Assembly: GCA_018396535.1 (NCBI GenBank)
Contig: JAGTQC010000009.1
Span: 1-60,197, forward strand
DNA length: 60,197 nt
Direction of reading: 5' to 3'
Origin: Candidatus Bathyarchaeota archaeon
GTDB lineage: Archaea > Thermoproteota > CALKCG01 > B24 > DRYS01
Numbering within the stretch: the first letter of the stretch is position 1; the number at the start of each line of letters is the position of its first letter. This document shows positions 25,287-34,295 of this stretch, one piece after another. A model generated the notes under the pieces. The model was not told the origin of the DNA, made no database searches, and saw nothing but the letters and a program-made list of their open reading frames with translations. The translations under genes were made by a program, and so were the position numbers.

Positions 25287-26105
25287 ATGTATAAACAACT
25301 TAGAGTAGCTATAATAGGCGTAGGTAAAATGGGCGAGGCTATAGTAGCTGGATTAATCGCTTCAAATAGATGTATGAGTGAATATATTGTATGCTATGAT
25401 ATATCAGCTGAAAGAAGAGAATACATGCGTAAGATATATGGTGTGAAATGTTTCGATAAGCCATCTGAAGACTTAAAGAACGTCGATATGGTATTCATAT
25501 CGGTTAAGCCTAAAGACGTACCTATAGTATTATCTGACATAGTACCATACTTGGATAGATCGTCTGTATTAATATCTGTAGCAGCTGGTGTATCATTGAG
25601 TTATCTAAGAAAGTATATACCTAAACCTATACCTATCGTTAGGATTATGCCGAATTTAGCATGCATGATCCGTGAAGGTATGATAGCATACTCTGCAGAG
25701 TATGCTATCGATCCAGATATAGAGAGGAATATTGTAGACATGCTATCGCTTTTAGGGAGAGTTGTAAAGATTGATGAACAATATATGGATGTAGTTACGG
25801 CTCTAGTTGGAAGTGGACCTGCGTACGTAGCGTTTGTGATCGAGGCTTTAGCGGATGCAGGGGTAAGGCTTGGTATACCTAAAGATCTCGCTATAACTAT
25901 GGCTGCACAGACTGTACTAGGGGCATCTAAGCTTATACTTGATAAAAGAATCCATCCAGCTATACTAAGGGATATGGTAGCTACCCCAGGTGGGACTACT
26001 GTTGAAGGTCTCCTTGTATTGGAGGAAAACGCTGTTAAATCAGCTTTCATACACGCTATATCTAGAGCAGCTACTAAAGCTTCGGAGCTTCATCTTCAAA
26101 GTTAA
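25287..26105 (+). CDS. proC: Pyrroline-5-carboxylate reductase
   Basis: ProC performs the last step of proline synthesis, reducing pyrroline-5-carboxylate with NAD(P)H. The protein has 272 residues. The Rossmann loop is IGVGKMGEAIVAGL, followed by SVAAGVSLSYL, RIMPNLACMI and the active-site region GSGPAYVAFVIEALADAGVRLG. The C-terminal TPGGTTVEGL signature is present. The ORF extends upstream to 25203, but the ATG at 25287 gives the family-typical N-terminus, and the extra 28 residues do not look native. Confidence 0.93.
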   Translation: MYKQLRVAIIGVGKMGEAIVAGLIASNRCMSEYIVCYDISAERREYMRKIYGVKCFDKPSEDLKNVDMVFISVKPKDVPIVLSDIVPYLDRSSVLISVAAGVSLSYLRKYIPKPIPIVRIMPNLACMIREGMIAYSAEYAIDPDIERNIVDMLSLLGRVVKIDEQYMDVVTALVGSGPAYVAFVIEALADAGVRLGIPKDLAITMAAQTVLGASKLILDKRIHPAILRDMVATPGGTTVEGLLVLEENAVKSAFIHAISRAATKASELHLQS

Positions 26106-26150
26106 CTTTCTAGTCTAGTATCTATTATAGACTTTAAAGTGGGTTCTGAG

Positions 26151-27470
26151 ATGAGTAGAATTAAAGTTGCATTAATAGGTGCAGGTAGTTACGTCTTCGG
26201 TCTAAGATTAGCTGTAGATTTAATATCTTATCCAGAGCTTAAGGGATTAGTATTAAGTCTTATGGATATAGATAGAGACAGATTAGAGTTTACGACTAAA
26301 CTCGTTAAGATAGCCGCAGAACAGAGTAAAGCTGAGGTTGGTATACATTCTACGACAGATAGACGTGAAGCACTTAAGGATGCAGATTATGTTGTTACAT
26401 CGATAAGAGCTGGAGGTATGGAGGCTACCCGTCTAGATCTCGAAATACCAGCAAAATACGGAATAGAACAAGGGGTTGGAGATACAATCGGTCCTGGAGG
26501 TGTATTCTATGGCTTAAGAAATGGCTTCGCTCTACTGGAAATATGTAAGGATATGGAGGATCTCTGTCCTGATGCATGGCTTCTAAATTACACTAACCCT
26601 ATGGCGATTCTATGCTGGGTTATCAAAGAACTAACTAAAGTGAAATTTATAGGTCTATGCCACAGTGTACCTAATACGGCTCATCTACTCGCTAGCTATA
26701 TAGGTGCGCAGCTTAATGAAATATCCTATCTAGCAGCAGGTATAAATCATATGGCTTGGTTTATAGACTTTAGATGGCGTGGAGTGAATGCATACCCTAT
26801 ACTGAGGGAAAAATTTTCAGATCCATCGATATACGATAATCCAAATCACCCAGCATACTATGACCTTGTTAGGATAGAAATATTCAAAGCTCTAGGATAT
26901 TATGTAAGCGAATCTAGTAATCATCTATCAGAATATCTTCCGTACTTTAGGAAGAATCTGAAACTTATAGAAAGATATAGAGTGCTAAGCTCATCTAGGA
27001 GGTTGGAAGTGCAGGAGAAAAGTAGAAGGATGCGTGATGAAAAACTCCTTAAAATACTTCAGGAGGGTGAACAGCTCCCTCTACGTAGGAGTGGAGAATA
27101 CTGTGCTCAGATAGTATACGCTATTGAAACGAATACTCCTACAAAGATTTACGGGAATGTAGAAAATACTGGGTTGATAACAAACCTACCTTACGGATGC
27201 ATAGTAGAAGTACCATGTGTAGTTGATGGTGGAGGTATACATCCATGCTACATCGGTAGCATACCGTCTCAATGTGCAGCTTTAAATCGGATGAATATAA
27301 ACGTACAAGAACTAGCTGCTAGAGCAATAATCGAGCGTAGTAGAGAAAGAGTGTTTCAAGCGTTACTAGTAGATCCTCTTACGAGTAGCTTACTTACTAT
27401 AGATGAGATAAGAAGACTTACAGAAGAGATGTTTGAAGCCCAATCCAAGTATTTACCGAAGCTGGAATAG
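26151..27470 (+). CDS. Glycoside hydrolase family 4, alpha-galactosidase-like
   Basis: This 439-residue NAD+- and Mn-dependent glycosidase of GH4 hydrolyses by redox-assisted elimination. The N-terminal Rossmann motif is GAGSYVFG, followed by NYTNPMAI, the metal-site motif LCHSVPN and INHMAWFI, and a late VVDGGGIHP segment. In GH4 the residues after the metal Cys track substrate type, and CHSV is associated with alpha-galactosidase (MelA-like) members. That assignment is by motif only. I chose the ATG at 26151, with AGTGGG 7 nt upstream, over the GTG at 26139. It opens a carbohydrate island and precedes a large hydrolase by 90 bp. Confidence 0.88.
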   Translation: MSRIKVALIGAGSYVFGLRLAVDLISYPELKGLVLSLMDIDRDRLEFTTKLVKIAAEQSKAEVGIHSTTDRREALKDADYVVTSIRAGGMEATRLDLEIPAKYGIEQGVGDTIGPGGVFYGLRNGFALLEICKDMEDLCPDAWLLNYTNPMAILCWVIKELTKVKFIGLCHSVPNTAHLLASYIGAQLNEISYLAAGINHMAWFIDFRWRGVNAYPILREKFSDPSIYDNPNHPAYYDLVRIEIFKALGYYVSESSNHLSEYLPYFRKNLKLIERYRVLSSSRRLEVQEKSRRMRDEKLLKILQEGEQLPLRRSGEYCAQIVYAIETNTPTKIYGNVENTGLITNLPYGCIVEVPCVVDGGGIHPCYIGSIPSQCAALNRMNINVQELAARAIIERSRERVFQALLVDPLTSSLLTIDEIRRLTEEMFEAQSKYLPKLE

Positions 27471-27560
27471 GCTTATGCATCGATCGATACTATAATAACT
27501 ATACGATGTAACCTTATATATAGACCTAGCTACAGTTCGATTCCTAATAGGGGATGTATA

Positions 27561-30536
27561 TTGCTTGATAAAGATGTTTTCAAAAACCCACCATCAGAAT
27601 TCAGAGGAGTACCGTTTTGGTCTCTAAACGATAGGCTATATCCCGTTGAGATTAAGCGCCAGATAGATCTATTGTGGGATGCCGGGTATGGTGGCGCATT
27701 CTTTCATGCAAGAGAGGGGTTAGCCACCCCGTTCTTAGGTCGGGAATGGTTTGATGCTTTTGAAGCAGCTATCGAGGAAGCAGAGTCTAAAGGCATGTAT
27801 ATCTGGATATACGATGAGCTTTGGTGGCCTTCAGGCTTTGCTGGAGGTATGGTTCCAGCTATAGATCCAGGGTATAGAGCTAAGGCTATTCTTATGATAC
27901 CTGGAGAGAGAGCTTATGATGGTAGCGATGTAATAGCTACTTTCAGATGTAGAGTTAGGGGTGGTTTACCTATAGAATATGAGCGTGTAGAACCGGGGGA
28001 GGAGTCTGGAGATTATGTGTACCTTACCTTTGTCAGATATACGGCTTCTACCGGTGAAACATGGTTCTGCGGCTTCAGCTATGTAGATCTCCTAGATCCT
28101 AATGTTGTAAAGAAGTTTATCGAAATAGCCTACGAGCCTTACGCCTATAGGTATTCGAAGAATTTCGGTGGAGTGATACCTGGCATATTTACGGATGAAC
28201 CTAATTTCTCTGCTAGTAGGCCTCCTAGGGTTCGTTTACCTGCTGTTATTCCTCCTAGAGGTCCTAGGTTTCCTGTCGTAGCTTTACCGTGGACAGATAA
28301 GCTTCCCGTTATATTTAAGGAGAAGTATGGCTATGATATACTAGATAGGCTTCCAGAATTGTTTCTGGATATAGGAAACTATACGGAGACTAGGTATCAC
28401 TTCTGGAAGCTTGTTACTTCGTTATTCGTAGAATCATTCTCTAAACAATTGTATGAATGGTGTGAAAAGCATAATCTGAAATTCACTGGGCACTATCTAG
28501 CTGAAGATACTCTTCTATCTCAGATAACATCTATAGGAGCTGCTATGCCTCATTACGAATACCAGCATACACCGGGGATAGATCATCTAGGTATGCAGAT
28601 ATGGAGAAGCCTCCTAACAGCTAAACAGGTAGCCAGCGTAGCTAACCAGCTAGGTAAGAATAGGGTACTTTGCGAAGCTTATGGATGTCTAGGTAATTAC
28701 CCATCGTTTGCTGATAGAAAATGGATAGGCGACTGGCTCTACGCTATGGGTGTAAACCTTCTGAATCATCACTTAGTACCATACTCTATGAGGGGAAGGA
28801 GAAAGAGGGATTATGGTCTAAATATACATTGGAGTCAACCGTGGTGGAGGTATAATAGGGTTATAGAGGATTATTATGCTAGGCTAAGTTACATTCTATC
28901 TAGGGGTTATAGGCCTACTAAATTATTAGTAATCCATCCTATAGGTGGTGCATGGTCGCTCTATAGTCCATTGAATAGTTCTAAGGTAGTAGAGCTGGAT
29001 AAAGTATTCGAGAGGCTTCTAAGAATGCTTCTATCCATACATATGGACTTCGATCTCGGCGACGAAATTCTCATAGAGAAATATGGTAGAGTAGCTGATG
29101 GAAGATTCTATGTAGGTATGGTAGGGTATGAAGCTGTACTAATTCCTCCATCCCCATCGCTTTCAAGTTCTATAGTTAGACTCTTGGAGGAGTTCGTAGA
29201 ATCTGGTGGTCTAGTATTAGCTGTATCCCCAACCCCCTACATGGTCGATGGAAAACCCAGTGAGGCTATCGGTAAGTTAATCAGTAGGGCTAAGGTTCTA
29301 GATAGGATAGATAGAAATCTACTTGAAGATTCGCTTAAAGATCTGAGGAATGTGGTAATTGAAGGTGATCCATATGGAGATGTATTATCGCATCTAAGGA
29401 TAGATGGAGATAGCCATATACTTTTCATAGCTAACAGTAGTAGGGTTAGAGAGTACGATCTGAAGATTAGAGTTGATGGATTGTATACTGTAGAGTTATG
29501 GGATCCATTTACAGGATCCATAGAAGCCTATCCTGTAGAGTATGTAGAAGGGAAGACGCTGTTTAAGCTTAATCTACCGCCTATAGGATCTGCGTTATTC
29601 GTTCTTAAGCCTGGATCTACCGGATCTATCAATACTATGCGTAGATGTAAACTTGTTTCAGAAATTCCTATTGGTGGTGTCTGGAGCGTTAGGAGGAGGA
29701 ATCTAAACGTACTTGTTCTAGATTATTGTAGATATAGCGTCGGAGGTGCTTGGAGCGATTTAATGCCCTTGTGTAGAGTACAGGAAGCCATAGCTCAATC
29801 TGGTTTAGGGTCAAAGTTTAAACTTAGATTTGAATTTCAATCTGAAGTAGATTTCATAGATCGTAAAGCATATCTAGTAGTTGAAAAAGGTAATGAATTT
29901 AGGATAGAAGTTAACGGTATACCTATAGAAGATTGGTCTGCAGGATATTGGATAGATTCAAGCTTTCTGATGGCTGATATATCTAGATTAGTAGGTAGGG
30001 GTATTAATACGATAGAGCTGGAGGGTGTGGTAGGCTTGGAACCTGAGCTTGAAAATATATACGTACTCGGGGATTTTGGTATAGAGGTATCTGCTAAAGG
30101 AGGTTCAAAGATAATAGAGGAGCCGCATGAAGTCGAGCTAGGCGATATGACGCGTAAAGGCTACCCCTTCTACGTAGGAGAGCTAGAGTTAACAAGGGAA
30201 TTCGAGTTAGATCATGTAGATGGATGCAGTATTCATGTTAAATTCGATAGGTTAGATGCGGCTCTTGCACTAGTATACCTAAACGATACCGAGGTAGCTA
30301 AACTCATATTACCGCCATATGAAGTAGATGTTACTAATTATGTTAGGAAAGGGGTAAATACCGTAAAGGTGGTATTGGTAGGTACCCTTAGGAATGCTCT
30401 AGGTCCTCTACATCATAAGCTAGGTGATCCAGACTGGGTTAGTCCGGAAAGTTTCAGAGATCCAGCTAACTGGACGGATGAATATATGCTTAAACCATTT
30501 GGAGTATATGGCGTTAAGCTCAGGATATACTGTTAG
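27561..30536 (+). CDS. Large glycoside hydrolase, GH106-like
   Basis: This 991-residue protein begins with the pattern seen in GH106-like and related unclassified hydrolases: FKNPPSEFRGVPFWSLNDRL, then YGGAFFHAREGL and YIWIYDELWWPSGFAGG. GIFTDEPNFS (about 208-217) is a likely acid site in the TIM barrel. The middle part has a beta-galactosidase-trimerisation-like element (SGGLVLAVSPTP). The C-terminal third has a galactose-binding-like domain (RKGVNTVKVVLVGTLRN). There is no signal peptide, so it should act on imported oligosaccharides in the cytosol. The start is TTG after GGGGAT. Rhamnose or another deoxy sugar is a possible substrate. It overlaps the stop of the convergent nucleoside hydrolase by 4 bp. 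Confidence 0.78.
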   Translation: MLDKDVFKNPPSEFRGVPFWSLNDRLYPVEIKRQIDLLWDAGYGGAFFHAREGLATPFLGREWFDAFEAAIEEAESKGMYIWIYDELWWPSGFAGGMVPAIDPGYRAKAILMIPGERAYDGSDVIATFRCRVRGGLPIEYERVEPGEESGDYVYLTFVRYTASTGETWFCGFSYVDLLDPNVVKKFIEIAYEPYAYRYSKNFGGVIPGIFTDEPNFSASRPPRVRLPAVIPPRGPRFPVVALPWTDKLPVIFKEKYGYDILDRLPELFLDIGNYTETRYHFWKLVTSLFVESFSKQLYEWCEKHNLKFTGHYLAEDTLLSQITSIGAAMPHYEYQHTPGIDHLGMQIWRSLLTAKQVASVANQLGKNRVLCEAYGCLGNYPSFADRKWIGDWLYAMGVNLLNHHLVPYSMRGRRKRDYGLNIHWSQPWWRYNRVIEDYYARLSYILSRGYRPTKLLVIHPIGGAWSLYSPLNSSKVVELDKVFERLLRMLLSIHMDFDLGDEILIEKYGRVADGRFYVGMVGYEAVLIPPSPSLSSSIVRLLEEFVESGGLVLAVSPTPYMVDGKPSEAIGKLISRAKVLDRIDRNLLEDSLKDLRNVVIEGDPYGDVLSHLRIDGDSHILFIANSSRVREYDLKIRVDGLYTVELWDPFTGSIEAYPVEYVEGKTLFKLNLPPIGSALFVLKPGSTGSINTMRRCKLVSEIPIGGVWSVRRRNLNVLVLDYCRYSVGGAWSDLMPLCRVQEAIAQSGLGSKFKLRFEFQSEVDFIDRKAYLVVEKGNEFRIEVNGIPIEDWSAGYWIDSSFLMADISRLVGRGINTIELEGVVGLEPELENIYVLGDFGIEVSAKGGSKIIEEPHEVELGDMTRKGYPFYVGELELTREFELDHVDGCSIHVKFDRLDAALALVYLNDTEVAKLILPPYEVDVTNYVRKGVNTVKVVLVGTLRNALGPLHHKLGDPDWVSPESFRDPANWTDEYMLKPFGVYGVKLRIYC

Positions 30537-31396
30537 AGGATGGTCTCAGAGAATAGTTCGATGAAGCTATCGGTATCCACCTCTACCGGTATCCTAATCC
30601 TTGATCCACCGCTATATTCTATAGTACAGCCTCTGGTAGGCCCCTCTGAGAGCTCAACTTTAACTTCAACCTCTCTATATCTAGCTAAGTTTGGCTTTAC
30701 AGCTAGAGCGATTGTAAGCGGGTCATGAAGTATAGGGTTAACTCTACCAGTATGCTCCATCCATGCCCTCATCATATTGTATATAAGCTTATGCTCAGTT
30801 TTAACGCTTGATTTAATCTTTTCGATAAGACTCGTAGGCATGATACATCTAAGAGTTGTATCTAAAGTTACTAGTATAGGTTTAAGATTGTGCAGAACGT
30901 TATATGCGGCTTCAGGATCGCATCTAATATTGTACTCAGCTCTACCTCCATAAAGATAGCCGCCCATCGATACTAACTTGCATTTGGATAGTTTATCAGG
31001 GTATAGTAGGAAAGCTAAAGCTATGTTGGTCATCGGTCCTATGGATACGATGGTTGTCCCAGCTTCAGCTTCGTGGGCTATAATACTGTAGGCATCTATA
31101 GTTGATATATTCTGCTTTTCTTCTATATGATTATCGAGGATGGATGCTTGGCATGGGATACTAGAGGGTTTAAACCCTAAGAGTGTATACATCGAGCCTA
31201 AAGCTACAAGCTTCTTTAGACCTAGGCTTGAGAGAAGCTTAGATGCAAGTCTTCCTCTAGAAAATATATCGCCATATACTACAGTTACAGATCTAAGTTC
31301 GGCTTCGCTAAGCTTCGATGCGAATAGTAGTGCTAAAGCATCGTCGATATCATCGCCTATATCCGTATCTACATGTATAGGGATTATACTACGCAT
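30533..31396 (-). CDS. Inosine/uridine-preferring nucleoside hydrolase family protein
   Basis: This 287-residue protein is of the IunH family, which hydrolyses the N-glycosidic bond of ribonucleosides using Ca2+. The calcium site is HVDTDIGDDIDDALAL (Asp10, Asp12, Asp18, Asp19 with an insertion typical of one subclass). IVSIGPMTNIALAF and the C-terminal LHDPLTIALAV with the ligand Asp are present. I chose the ATG at 31396, which has GGTGG 5 nt upstream, over the GTG at 31405. It is divergent from the NrpR-like regulator and may be controlled by it. Confidence 0.88.
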   Translation of the reverse strand: MRSIIPIHVDTDIGDDIDDALALLFASKLSEAELRSVTVVYGDIFSRGRLASKLLSSLGLKKLVALGSMYTLLGFKPSSIPCQASILDNHIEEKQNISTIDAYSIIAHEAEAGTTIVSIGPMTNIALAFLLYPDKLSKCKLVSMGGYLYGGRAEYNIRCDPEAAYNVLHNLKPILVTLDTTLRCIMPTSLIEKIKSSVKTEHKLIYNMMRAWMEHTGRVNPILHDPLTIALAVKPNLARYREVEVKVELSEGPTRGCTIEYSGGSRIRIPVEVDTDSFIELFSETIL

Positions 31397-31409
31397 ATAT
31401 TCCACCCGA

Positions 31410-31440
31410 TAGATTTAACTCTCATACATTTTAGATTTAA
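31410..31440. promoter_or_regulatory. Direct repeats between nucleoside hydrolase and regulator genes
   Basis: TAGATTTAA occurs at 31410-31418 and again at 31432-31440, with 22 bp between equivalent positions (about two helical turns). They fill most of the 61-bp divergent gap, so they could be an operator for the adjacent NrpR-like protein. The repeats are AT-rich and could instead be promoter elements. Confidence 0.35.
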
Positions 31441-31457
31441 TCTTGGCGGCGATCTAA

Positions 31458-32444
31458 ATGCACTCAGTTAGGGATGATACTAATAGGAAGGAGATAGAGA
31501 TACTTAGGATACTTAGTGAACATCGAGAACCTGTAGGATCTACGATCATAAGGAATGAGCTTTCTAAGAGGGGTTTCCTTCTAAGCGATAGAGCTGTAAG
31601 ATACCATCTTAAGATATTGGAGGAGCGAGGATTAGTTAAAGGGGTTGGAGTTGAAGGTAGGATTATCACGGATAAAGGTTTGGATGAGCTTAGGAGATCG
31701 TTAGCGTATGAGAGGATCGGTTCTATACTAACTAGGTATCTATCGCTAGCTTATAGAGTTACATACAGCTTAGATGATGAAAGAGGAGATGTTGTAGCGA
31801 ACGTTATGGTGGTAGATAAGGATTATAGAGAGTATGTGATGAATATCCTAAAGCTTTTAAAAGATAGGGATCTATTACCAGCACCATACTATAAGATCAT
31901 AGATGGAGAAGAAGAGTATAGAGGTGTATACGCTCCTGAGGGTAGGATAATAGTTTTTACTGTATGTAACCTTACGATAGATGGTATACTAATACATTCA
32001 GGTGTACCGTTAATCCTTAGGTATGGCGGTCTCGTACAATTCATAGATTATAAGCCATTAAGGTTTACAGAACTTATAGCTTACGAAGGTACCACCATTC
32101 CTCCACTAGAAGTTTTTATATATAGAAGAATGACATCTATAATGCGTTATATAAGTTCTGGATCAGGATTAATACCTGCAAATCTTAGAGAAATCCCTAT
32201 GGAAGCATATAACGAGGTTAAAGATATCATAGATACATTACATGATAAGGGTTGGAGAGGGATAGTTATGTTAGGTAAGCCTAATGAGCCTATCCTAGGT
32301 ATACCAGTATCCATGGATAGGTTTGGTTTATCTATGGTAGGCGGACTCATACCTTCAGCAGCGTTGGTAGAGATAGGTATAGCCGTAGATATATTCGCAC
32401 CGCATCTATTGATGCCTATAGAAGATATGGAGTTTATAGCTTAA
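31458..32444 (+). CDS. NrpR-like transcriptional regulator (winged helix + DUF128)
   Basis: This 328-residue protein has an N-terminal winged helix of the ribonuclease R/NrpR type (about 9-75: ILRILSEHREPVGSTIIRNELS, then SDRAVRYHLKILEERGLV and GRIITDKGLDEL). A single DUF128-type domain follows (about 90-325), with LILRYGGLVQFIDYKP, GSGLIPANLREIP and GWRGIVMLGKPNEPILGIPV. NrpR represses nitrogen-assimilation genes in euryarchaea and senses 2-oxoglutarate. Here the context is sugar and nucleoside catabolism, so the effector may differ. The ATG follows GGCGG. The stop overlaps the convergent dehydrogenase by 4 bp. Confidence 0.82.
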   Translation: MHSVRDDTNRKEIEILRILSEHREPVGSTIIRNELSKRGFLLSDRAVRYHLKILEERGLVKGVGVEGRIITDKGLDELRRSLAYERIGSILTRYLSLAYRVTYSLDDERGDVVANVMVVDKDYREYVMNILKLLKDRDLLPAPYYKIIDGEEEYRGVYAPEGRIIVFTVCNLTIDGILIHSGVPLILRYGGLVQFIDYKPLRFTELIAYEGTTIPPLEVFIYRRMTSIMRYISSGSGLIPANLREIPMEAYNEVKDIIDTLHDKGWRGIVMLGKPNEPILGIPVSMDRFGLSMVGGLIPSAALVEIGIAVDIFAPHLLMPIEDMEFIA

Positions 32445-33454
32445 GCTAGGAATTTAAGCTTGCTATAATCCACTATATTCAGAGGTTTCTCACCTGAGAA
32501 GAACCTTCTGAAATCCTCTACTACCACCCCGAATAGCATACTTATCCTTTCATCTGATAAACCCGCTATATGGGGTGTGAGAAATACGTTATCCAAATCA
32601 TAGAGAGGGCTATCCTCTGGTAGAGGCTCCTTTTCGAATACATCTAACGCAGCCCACGCGATCCTCCTACCCCTCAAAGCTTTAATCAAAGCCTCCTCAT
32701 CTACCAAGGCTCCTCTAGCAGTATTGATTAGTATAGCGTTAGGTTTCATAAGGTTGAACTCCCTTTCACCTATCATATGATATGTTTCAGATGTCGAAGC
32801 AGCATGTAAGCTTACTATATCCGACATAGATAGTAGCTTATCTAAATCCGTCTTCTCTACTCCATAACTCTCTACTTCATCTATACTTACGTAAGGATCG
32901 TATACCAGGATCCTCACATTGAATGGTTTAAGAAGCTTAACGAGTTCACGAGCTACAAACCCGAATCCTACTAAACCTATAGTTTTCCCTCTAAGATCAT
33001 ATGTATGCACAGTCCTCTCCTCCCTATACCTCCAATCCCTCCTACGCATAGCCTCTATATGCTGTGGTATAGCTCTCAGGCAATTCAGTATCATAGCTAG
33101 GGTGAACTCTGCTACACCGACACCTATAGCTGAAGCAGCGTTCACTACAACTATACCTCTTTTAAAAACCTCATCTGTAACGTATGGCTTAACGCTTCCA
33201 GCAGCATGACCTATAATCTTAAGCCTATCAGCGTTAGCTAACACCTTCTCAGTAAACCTAGGTGAACCCCAGCTTGTTATACAACCATCCACCCCTCTTA
33301 TAAGCTCTGCAAGCTCATCCTCTGTTAGATTCCTATCGTACGGGTTAAACATTACGTCTGCGAAACAGCGGAGTTTCTCCTCATCATCAACTCTAGAAAC
33401 CCTTCTATACAACCCCCTCGGTATAGTAACTAAAACCTTTACATTACGGTTCAA
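32441..33454 (-). CDS. D-isomer-specific 2-hydroxyacid dehydrogenase
   Basis: This 337-residue protein belongs to the family of phosphoglycerate, glyoxylate and hydroxypyruvate reductases. The NAD loop is GKTIGLVGFGFVARE. The catalytic Arg is in NTARGALVDEEAL, the Glu is in the DVFEKEPLP region, and the His is in LTPHIAG. There is no C-terminal ACT domain, which argues against regulated serine synthesis. In this island it probably reduces a keto acid from sugar breakdown. The start is a TTG with GGAGGTG upstream. It is followed within 19 bp of its start by the next upstream gene, so it ends a minus-strand run from 36374. Confidence 0.85.
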   Translation of the reverse strand: MNRNVKVLVTIPRGLYRRVSRVDDEEKLRCFADVMFNPYDRNLTEDELAELIRGVDGCITSWGSPRFTEKVLANADRLKIIGHAAGSVKPYVTDEVFKRGIVVVNAASAIGVGVAEFTLAMILNCLRAIPQHIEAMRRRDWRYREERTVHTYDLRGKTIGLVGFGFVARELVKLLKPFNVRILVYDPYVSIDEVESYGVEKTDLDKLLSMSDIVSLHAASTSETYHMIGEREFNLMKPNAILINTARGALVDEEALIKALRGRRIAWAALDVFEKEPLPEDSPLYDLDNVFLTPHIAGLSDERISMLFGVVVEDFRRFFSGEKPLNIVDYSKLKFLA

Positions 33455-33473
33455 AGAAGCACCTCCACAGATA

Positions 33474-34277
33474 CTATAAGCTACATATTATCTTCCTTAT
33501 ATACGCTATATCTCTCCTAGTAATATCGATAATCTTATCTATGCTTTCATCGTATTCGCTATGAAGGGATACAGGGCCTTCGAAGCCTATGCTTCTAAGT
33601 ATTTCGAAAACCTTACCCCATGGAACCAACCCTTCACCTAGTGGAACAGTATGAGCAACCCATCCCCGCTCTGTTTTAAACCATCCGAAATCCTTAACCG
33701 CAACCATAACGATTCTATCACTAAGCATATCCATACCCATAAGCCATCCTGCAAGCCCCCCCTCCACAGCCATATGACCAGGATCTATATATGCACCGAT
33801 ATATTCTGGATCAAACCCCTCTAGTATGGATCCTAGTATCGCAGGCTCAGCTGTCATGTACATACCTGAATGCGTATGTAACCCAGCGGTTATGCTATAC
33901 TCTCTGCAAAGCTTCTCTATACCTTTCAGACTTCTCCGTATATCCTCAATCTGCTTTCTAAGATATCCAAACCCCATATACCTCCAGTAACCTAGCTTAA
34001 CATACTCTACTCCAAGCCTAGATGCTATCGAGAATACTTCCTTAGCATAGGGTTCGTCAGAAGATGTTATAGACGTCGTTATCATAGGAACCGTCAACCC
34101 TCTACTCCTAAATATATCTACAGCTTCTACAAGCTTCTCTGAGACACTACTAGGTTCTATATATCCTCCAGGTCTGACCGTTAAATCTATCCCTTCAAAC
34201 CCCATACTGACAGCTAGATCTGCAAACCCCTCCATAGGCATGGATTGGAACATCTTAGAGAATAGTATAATCTTCAT
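33474..34277 (-). CDS. Sugar phosphate isomerase/epimerase family protein
   Basis: This 267-residue TIM-barrel protein is of the xylose isomerase-like family. Metal-ligand candidates are the His of AGLHTHSGMY, the Asp and His of AYIDPGHMAVEGG, and the Glu of VSLHSEYDES. It has an MPMEGFADLAVSMGFEGIDLTV N-terminal half-barrel. It sits between the 2-hydroxyacid dehydrogenase and the Gfo/Idh/MocA oxidoreductase with gaps of 19 and 18 bp, indicating one transcript. It probably interconverts oxidised sugars or inositols produced by the neighbouring dehydrogenase. Confidence 0.82.
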   Translation of the reverse strand: MKIILFSKMFQSMPMEGFADLAVSMGFEGIDLTVRPGGYIEPSSVSEKLVEAVDIFRSRGLTVPMITTSITSSDEPYAKEVFSIASRLGVEYVKLGYWRYMGFGYLRKQIEDIRRSLKGIEKLCREYSITAGLHTHSGMYMTAEPAILGSILEGFDPEYIGAYIDPGHMAVEGGLAGWLMGMDMLSDRIVMVAVKDFGWFKTERGWVAHTVPLGEGLVPWGKVFEILRSIGFEGPVSLHSEYDESIDKIIDITRRDIAYIRKIICSL

Positions 34278-34295
34278 AGTAATACACCTCTAAGC

